A stretch of 64,000 nucleotides of DNA from Polytrichum commune (lineage: Eukaryota > Streptophyta > Polytrichopsida > Polytrichales > Polytrichaceae). Made by a program: the position numbers and the translations under genes. The notes below the pieces were generated by a model. That model was not told the DNA's origin, searched no databases, and worked only from the letters and a program-made list of their open reading frames with translations. The DNA lies in NCBI GenBank assembly GCA_950295325.1, contig OX485805.1:19083501-19147500 (forward strand), in the 5' to 3' direction. Below, in pieces: positions 57,366 through 64,000 of this stretch (position 1 is the stretch's first letter; the number at the start of each line of letters is the position of its first letter).

Positions 57366-57440
57366 AATGTGGGGAATATTTTGTTGAATATTGTCAGCCC
57401 CACAAAACATTGTTATGGATCTGAATAATGTTATGACTCT
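57366..57440 (+). repeat. RepL half element
   Basis: 'gaatgtggggaatatt', 'gttgaatattgtcagcccca' and 'acattgttatggatctgaat' match the right half of 60293-60440. The left half is absent. Confidence 0.55.
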
Positions 57441-58629
57441 CGACCAATACAATTGTTTGATTTTCTAGTTACTTAGGTCTTGGACCCTAGTGTAGACCAC
57501 CCTCATTATAGCTGGTAATTAGTCCTGCTTACCATGTTGATTCTGAACCCACCAAGAACTTAAAAATAAATAAATAAAACTAACAATATACAAAATCATA
57601 TAAGAAACAATATAAATACTATATTGTTACATTTTTATGTGGGAAATCGGTTATTATATCAATATAATATCATTACTTTCCATAGTAAATGTCAATATTC
57701 TTAATTAATGTGGACCTGCAGTATTCACAAACATTCACAACTAGCACATGGGTACTTGTATTAAGCGGTGTTATTATTAAAAAATAAATCTTAATTACAC
57801 AAAGACTTATAATTGTGGCCTAGACTACACTAAACTTATAATTTAGTGTGGCCCACACTATTCATCGTCATCTACTCATATTAATTGACTTGCAATGACT
57901 AGATGATAATTTTGGGGGCGTCATATGACACTTGGTGCTACAAGACAACTGTGACCACTTTAATGGACATCCTAAACTAGTTCTAATGTCACAATAAATC
58001 AGATGTTTAAAAAAGAAATTCATAAGTATTTATTATTGTGGGTCACATGATTTTCTTGAACATGGATGAATGTGAGTTTATATCATCATGAGCATGCATA
58101 AAATAATAAACTTGCGACAAGTGCAACATAAATTATGATAGAAGGGAGAGAAATTTTGATGAGTGACATGGATGGTGTGGTGGTTGGCATTAAGAGAATG
58201 TGCAACAAGGCTACACATCGATTTTAAAGAGTTTGACATCAATGTGAGCAAAGATATATATGTGGCACATCAATCCTAAGCCGCACTAAATGAACGTTAT
58301 AATGCATTTGGTAGCTAACTTGGTAGAGTATGCTAAAACCAACACCCTAAAAAAAATACCAACACCTTAATTTCTTGCAAAATAAGCACATGTTGATTAT
58401 GAAAATATTCACTACCTTAAGATCGTGCTCATGTGTTGGATTTGAGTGATTTTACTGATAAAACTTTGAACGCCTTATAACTTCTACATGTGGTATTCAC
58501 ATTAGACATACTTTGGTACGTTGGAATCCCCTGCTAGTTGCTACAAGAATCAAGAGAAAAGTTCTCAAACATAATAATATTGTCTTTGCTCAATGCTCAA
58601 GGGCTGGTTCTAGCACCATCTCTATGAAG
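57441..58629. other. Unassigned; RepI and RepA traces
   Basis: 57880-58010 weakly resembles RepI, and 58320-58440 carries 'gctaaaaccaacaccct' of the RepA surroundings. No gene. Confidence 0.4.
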
Positions 58630-59035
58630 ATAGACGTGTCTAATTCGGTTACTTGTCTTAATTGAACACCTATATTTAAGTGGTATGTGGTCAGGCATGA
58701 CTCTAAGAACAAATTTTAGAAAGACATGCGTTCAACAAACATGAACAATGTGCTCAAAAAATGATAACCATTCTAGCCTCAATAGTCAATATAATCTGAG
58801 TGGGGGGGGGGGGGGGGGGAGGGGAAGGATCTATATGACCACTTAATAAGCGTGCAAATCTTCACTTTGATGATTGATAGAGAACTCATAGGAGCTATGT
58901 TGATTATGAGGAAAGTGGCTACAGCCTCCATTTGGATTTGCCAATCATCTTGTACTAATTGTGTGTTTCATATCCTAGGAGAAGTGGGCCAGTTAGAAAA
59001 GTAACCATTTATGACCCATCATCTTCCTTAGACAT
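58630..59035 (+). repeat. RepA copy, forward, with G18 tract
   Basis: 'gtgtctaattcggttacttg', 'cacctatatttaagtggtat', 'agacatgcgttca', then a G18 run at 58802-58819, 'tatatgaccacttaataagc', 'tttcatatcctaggagaagt'. Confidence 0.65.
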
Positions 59036-59344
59036 GTTCCATTAGAGATGTAAAATTTCTTTGCAACTTTCACACATGTGATATTCAACTTAGAGAAACT
59101 CACACCATGTTTCAATCACAACAACTGGCACAAAGTCCAATTTCCTTGAAACCCCATGTGCGTATGGGATGCCTAGTATTATTTATCACTTGGGTTATGT
59201 GGATTTTAATGACCTTTGGTTTTTACAAACACAACCTTTTGGGTGGAGGTTCAAGGGTTAGAATGCCTACACTTGTAGTAGCTTTGAAGTGGAAGAATAT
59301 GTCAACAAGTTTATTCTTGACGACCTAAAGTCAAAGATGACTTA
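59036..59344. other. Unassigned sequence
   Basis: A 73-codon plus frame (59107-59328) has no motif. No gene. Confidence 0.35.
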
Positions 59345-59814
59345 TGTCCTTTTGTGGTGAACTTCAAAGTGTTCAACTATAACAATTTTAACCATTGTTT
59401 ATGAGCATGTTCTATACATGTGCATTTTAAAATTCAAATTTTGACACTAGGGTTGAACTGAACATTTTTTCCGCATTTGTAGTAGTAGTTGTGCCAAAAT
59501 AGGTGGAGGTGTAGGAAAAGAAAGAGGCGAGATAAAGTGAAGAAGAGGAGATAAATTACTCAACTACACATGGGCTAGATGTCCTTTTGTGGTGAACTCC
59601 GAAGTGCTCAACCATTAAAGTTACAACCACCATTTTGGGCATGTTCTATACACGTACATTTCAGATTTTAGATTTCGACACTAGGGTTGAACTGAACACG
59701 TTCTTCGCATTTGTAGTAGTTGTGTTGGAATAGGTGAAGGTGTAGGGATAGAAAGACGATAGGTAAAGTGACAAAGAGGAGATAAATCGCTTGTATGCAC
59801 ATGGGTTGGGACAA
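59345..59814 (+). repeat. Tandem duplication, two units of about 235 bp
   Basis: Unit 1 (59345-59579) and unit 2 (59580-59814) both run 'tgtccttttgtggtgaact', 'gcatgttctataca', 'gacactagggttgaactgaa', 'cgcatttgtagtagt', 'gaggagataaat', 'cacatggg'. Identity is roughly 85 percent by eye. There is no long frame. Confidence 0.85.
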
Positions 59815-60292
59815 CAAATACCAAGGGTTGACGAGGTGGTAAATATTACCCATCTTCAAATCCTACTCAAGGGCCTGGATTGATTAGTATAGTTTTATTT
59901 ACAGTCAAAAGTTTTCAAGAATATTTGATGGAAAAAAAACAATGATGTTGCTAGTTCCAACTATGTGGAAGGAGTTAGAAATTCACCTTGTACAACTTTT
60001 CTTTTGTATGGTAGTTCCAAAGCAAGCATTTAAAATAAATTACATTTTATGATACATCTTTGATTTGATTTGGAAATCCTCAATACTTTTAAACGGTCGT
60101 TTTCTCCTAATTTGTTTTCTTTTTCTTTGAGTTCATTTAGAGTAATAGCATAAAACATGATATTTTAGTATTATCACGAAAATGATTCTTCAAAGCAAAC
60201 ATGTAGGGGACAATTTTAACTAACCACCTCCCCTCACCCCAAATGGTACATGTCAATATTCAAATAAACAACTCATACATAGTCTCACATAA
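59815..60292. other. Unassigned sequence
   Basis: Nothing recognised. Confidence 0.35.
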
Positions 60293-60440
60293 TAATATTC
60301 AGATCCATAACAATGTTAATATGTGGGATTGTCAATATTCCAAACATATTCCCAAATATTCCCCACATTTGATTTTAATGTGAGAAATATTCTGTGGAAT
60401 ATTGTCAATCCCACATAACATTGTTATGGATATGAATAAT
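60293..60440. mobile_element. RepL, 148-bp fold-back element
   Basis: The left arm 'attcagatccataacaatgt' and on through 'gtgggattgtcaatattcca' pairs with the right arm 'tggaatattgtcaatcccac' through 'aacattgttatggatatgaa'. The arms extend about 65 bp with a short loop, so almost all of it can fold into one hairpin. A half copy is at 57366-57440. Confidence 0.75.
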
Positions 60441-61042
60441 GCTATATACTACCCAAATATGAATTAGTACATATTTGACAAAACAAATCATATATGTGAG
60501 TTGACGTGACGATGTCTAGAAATAACTCATCCTCCTTGAAACGGATCATTCATGTGTACAAGGGAACCTTGAGAGAACGACACTCGTATGAATGCTATAG
60601 ATTGAAATATCTTATCGATGGTGTCACATATTGCATTCCACTTTCCTCTTTTAAGTTAATTGTGATTTAATGTAGTTTGAGTCTCACCAAGTAAAATCTG
60701 ATTGTTACACTTGTGTGGGGCTTGTACAAACTATCACGTAGACCTTAAAAACTATATCCTTGCCTTAAGTTTTCATGCCCACATACCACTACCAACACGT
60801 GAGTCTACGGAATCATTTTGTGTCATTAGAAGAAATATGCAAATCTACCAGAATGATAGATTTGCGGTTTTTTCAAAGACATATGATAATTTTCTAGTGA
60901 CGCAAGTCAATTACCCATCCGTTTTTACTGTACCTTAGGATCATCCTTGTTCAATGTAATGACTCAAAACCATGTGTGATGTTGTAATTTGGACACTTAC
61001 TTGGATCCCCACCAAAGATGAGCCTGGAGGAGACAAAGTAAG
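60441..61042. other. Unassigned sequence
   Basis: A 78-codon frame (60702-60938) shows no motif. No gene. Confidence 0.35.
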
Positions 61043-61632
61043 GGTCACTTCACACACAAGACTGAAGGCACATGACCATTGTAATCTAAGAGCTCTCATT
61101 GGTCGAAAGGTTGGAGACCGTCCAAGTTCACTTCACACACGAAGGTGAAGGCCTAAAGGCCCAAAGAAGACTTCATGGATGAAAAGTCTACATAGAGTCC
61201 TACATGGCGAACTATGGATAAGGTTTCATGGTCTCCCAAAATTTCCTTTTGGCCCACCTCCAAGAGGTGGGCCTAACGCAAATTCTAGGAGACCATGATT
61301 TTTTTAAAATATTTTTTCCAGCAGGACTAATTTCAGGACAAATTGCAAGGTAGATTCCATATTAGATTCTTGGAAAGACAAACACCACCAAGTAATTCTC
61401 TTGTATTGATAGAGTTCGAGACATATTATATTAAACGAAATCCTTCCCTCTTTTCCCGCCAACAAAATATGCAATGGTCCCGCGACATGGTCCATTCTCA
61501 CTTCACACTATGCTTGAGGGCCCGTGACTACATAAAATGGCTTTCCCAACACCCATGGTACGGCCTTTGGATGAGAGCCAAGGGTCCTCACCATTACAAG
61601 GTCGCGGCTCTTGGCTCATATGTGAAGTTGCC
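61043..61632. mobile_element. RepE copy 3, with diverged centre
   Basis: The left end 'ggtcacttcacacacaagac' and the right end 'ggctcttggctcatatgtga' plus 'agttgcccc' match RepE ends. 'cattggtcgaaaggttggag' and 'cctccaagaggtgggcctaa' match the body. About 180 bp in the centre (61310-61490) have no match in the other copies except 39720-39800. Confidence 0.6.
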
Positions 61633-61882
61633 CCAAGTTAGCCATACAAGACTTGGTTTCAATTGTATTTTAATCTTTGAAATGAACCAAAGTTATTCAT
61701 AAAACCAAAAGGGGGTTTCCATCAGTTTGGTTTCATGTGAGAAGGAACTATCATGGCACGTAAAAAGTTGGGATGGTTGCCATTGAAGGTGAGAGAATAT
61801 CCCTTTACAAAGCGCCTCACCGGTGCACCAAATACTAACAAATCTAGCCTTGAAGACAACCTAATTTTCCGCACTTCTAAAC

Positions 61883-62223
61883 CTCAGGGGGGGTAGTCAT
61901 TGGTTGGAGTAGCAATATACGTGCGAACAAATGATAGGGTATTTTAAAAACATGGGCGCAAAAAATTATAATTGGACTTAAGAGTAATATAGGGTATAAA
62001 AAATGGCATTGGACATCTTTAAAGTACTATAGGGTATGGAATAATAGGTAATTTGGAATTATAAGTAATGCAAACCATTTTTCTATTAACCCAAAGTAGA
62101 AATTTATATAATGATAGCATGTGAAAAAAAGAAGAGAATTGAAAGTAATACCCCCCTATAAAATAGTGATTGTTTGCACCTATATGCTTAACTTTTTAAC
62201 ACACTGCCCCCCCCCCCCCCGAG
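61883..62223 (+). mobile_element. MITE-1 copy 3, hAT-like (8-bp duplication)
   Basis: Flanked by the perfect 8-bp repeat TTCTAAAC at 61875-61882 and 62224-62231. Left end CTCAGGGGGGG, right end 14 C then GAG. Same orientation as copy 1, 341 bp, with few substitutions. The left poly-G is the shortest of the three (7). Confidence 0.92.
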
Positions 62224-62560
62224 TTCTAAACTCAACATACTTTGGGGTGGGGTATATAGCTTTCGCTGGCCATACAATTGACTTGGTTCCAACTTTCAAT
62301 GCCACGGGGTTTCATGTTTTCGTGTTTTTGGACCCGTGTTGTCGTACGAATTCCGAGCTCCAACTTTCTTGGTGCTCCCCATGACTCGCTTTCATCTCAA
62401 ACTCACGCGGCTCAAAGATATTCGACAACTCCCGATGCCGGCCTACTTGCAACTTGTGATGATTTGGAGTTCTCTTTATATGGCCCTAAACGTACAATGT
62501 TAGGAAGACTTTTAAGTGTTTGTTGAGTGCCAAGAGGGAATTGATCATCACATACGTATG
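62224..62560 (+). other. Unassigned segment of mixed codon-like composition
   Basis: This stretch is richer in GC and more even in composition than its surroundings, and several overlapping frames are open (62121-62384, 62278-62526). I recognise no protein. It may be an exon fragment of a captured or dead gene, or chance. Confidence 0.25.
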
Positions 62561-63424
62561 TACCTCTCATTCACCCCACCCTCCCCAAAAAAGAAAACAC
62601 CCCAAATTAATTTGTAGTAATGGAATGTTTTGTTTGGTCTTATGAGGATGATAATCGATTCAACTCATAAAATAGTAAGTTTTGAGCTCTTGAGTTTCTA
62701 TATTGTGCTAGGAATTAGGTAAATCTAAATTTATGTGTGGGTTTTGAGCATAATAATAATGATGATGATGATGATGCATGGCACATACTAGTTTCAAATG
62801 TGAATGACACCTCTTGTTGTTAACACGTTTAAATCATAGTTGATTGTGCTAACCGTGACATATATAGCATATCCAAAGTGGGGTTTCGACCACATCGCTT
62901 TTCAAAAGTTATAAAATTATGGTTCCCGTGTTATTTTTCTAGTTTCTTTTCTTTTCTTTTCTTTTTCCCTTGAATCATTTATTTTGGAATTGATGCTCTC
63001 ATATGGTGCAACTGATAATGTAGTTGATGTTCTCATATTGGATACATTTGAGCAAGTGTTTTGTTTGTATTTACGTAAATGATTTATCATAATTACTATC
63101 AAACATAGGTACAAAATATTGAAATTGGCAACCCTATGTTTGGTGTATACATTGATTCAATGTTGTAGTTTGATGTGAATCCACAAGAGCCTGTAAGTTC
63201 ATCATCTTTGTCCAATATATAGGATTGAGGTAGATAGTGCCACCAATGAAAGTGGTGCATTTGCCACTATCTTAGATACTGGGATAGAGGTGATGAACTT
63301 CATAACTCTTGTGTTGAATCAATGTGAAAATCAACACCAACACAAAACTACTTCTTCTTCCTCCTCCTTTTTGAATTTTTTTTGAATTTTTTAAAAGTTT
63401 TGTTTTGTTTTGTTTTGGTTTTGA
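62561..63424. other. Unassigned; GAT and TTTTC simple repeats
   Basis: A TGA/GAT run at 62757-62777 and a CTTTT run near 62945-62966. No gene. Confidence 0.4.
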
Positions 63425-63907
63425 CCCCCCCCCCCCTCCAACATGAACCAAAATGACCCAAACAACATTGTGCCTAAAGGATCATATTGAAGGCACCGCA
63501 TTTTATGTCAAGTCTGCCACTTTCAACGATTTTGACACCAAATGTGGTCCCTTCATCATGCTCCGTTCGACAAGGTATCCTTTGAGTCAATTTGTCTTTG
63601 ATGTTTGTGTGGAAAAAAGACTCAAAATGACCAAAACGGCATTTATGCCATACAAACTGGCTTGCGATGAACAAATTATGTGTCATTTGGACACAAATAT
63701 GTTCCTCACGAGCCAATGGAAATGACTCCAAATCGCTTTGGTCATTTTGGACCGTGTCATTTAGTTTAGGCTCGTGTTTTCTTGTGGCGCAAGTAGCTAG
63801 TGCAGTGTTCAACTTGGTACATATATATAAGATTTTGAGGTTCAAACTTTGTGGTGGTGTGCGGTTAGAGGACTCCATGTCTCGTGGGTTCTCAAAAGCC
63901 TTGGAAG
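63425..63907. other. Unassigned; C12 tract then overlapping frames
   Basis: C12 at 63425-63436. Plus frames 63453-63725 and 63667-63948 overlap a 134-codon minus frame (63474-63878). Local inverted words ('atgaccaaa' and 'tttggtcat') account for part of the symmetry. I recognise no domain and do not call a gene. Confidence 0.35.
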
Positions 63908-64000
63908 TGGTACACCGTTTATGGTATTTGGTTTCACATGTGCAATAGTGTCACTTACCCTATTTTGAGGCGTATGCTAGGTTACACCAATGATTAACAA
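63908..64000 (+). mobile_element. RepC copy 3, left end, cut by the window edge
   Basis: 'acaccgtttatggtatttgg', 'aatagtgtcacttaccctat', 'ttgaggcgtatgctaggtta' match the first 90 bp of RepC at 19190. The remainder lies outside the window. Confidence 0.65.

Noticed and set aside
63474-63878. 134-codon minus frame as a gene
   Set aside because: It has no recognised motif and is overlapped by equally open plus frames. Left as unassigned.
1-64000. CRISPR arrays, operons, ribosome-binding sites, bacterial promoters
   Set aside because: The sequence has the marks of eukaryotic repeat-rich DNA. No regularly spaced identical repeats or prokaryotic gene layout are present.

Overview
This window looks like a gene-free, repeat-packed stretch of eukaryotic nuclear DNA. 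It is AT-rich, has no open reading frame longer than about 148 codons, no rRNA or complete tRNA gene, no operon-like layout, and many microsatellites and homopolymer runs. The repeat types fit a large, transposon-rich genome, most likely a plant or streptophyte. They include short inverted-repeat elements with hAT, PIF/Harbinger and Tc1/mariner-like target duplications, a class II tRNA-derived SINE, non-LTR retrotransposon 3' ends, and a pogo/CENP-B-like helix-turn-helix remnant. I cannot name the organism, and the lineage call is inference.

The only coding material I can support is broken transposon sequence. (1) A 5'-truncated non-LTR retrotransposon lies at 24651-25705 (minus), flanked by a 14-bp target duplication and carrying a CCHC zinc knuckle. 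(2) A second non-LTR family is present at 33645-34170 (plus) with the same zinc-knuckle spacing, two stops and a frameshift. (3) The dimerisation-domain end of a hAT transposase lies at 42791-43790 (minus) and is split by a 519-bp non-autonomous hAT-like element. (4) A pogo/CENP-B-type DNA-binding domain remnant lies at 45130-45441 (minus).

The rest is mainly short elements, many found in two or more copies here, so their ends can be read directly. MITE-1 (three copies, about 340 bp) has 8-bp target duplications and poly-G ends. MITE-2 (two copies, about 510 bp) has 8-bp duplications. MITE-3 (two copies in a row, about 422 bp) has TA duplications. MITE-4 (373 bp) has a 7-bp duplication. MITE-5 (394 bp) and MITE-6 (311 bp) have TAA duplications. 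Larger or older families, named RepA to RepL here, fill much of the remainder. RepA (at least 13 copies) and RepB (7 copies) are the commonest.

Several insertions are nested, which gives a relative history: a LINE and a RepD copy inside a RepC copy; MITE-2 inside the hAT pseudogene and inside a RepE copy; two MITE-3 copies inside one RepA copy. Poly-C/poly-G tracts of 12-19 nt recur about fifteen times. A GC-rich island at 34549-35050 and a short patch at 9655-9800 differ in composition from their surroundings. Stretches where I see nothing are listed as such. All coordinates of diverged repeats are by-eye estimates, good to about 10-30 bases. Ends supported by target duplications are exact.
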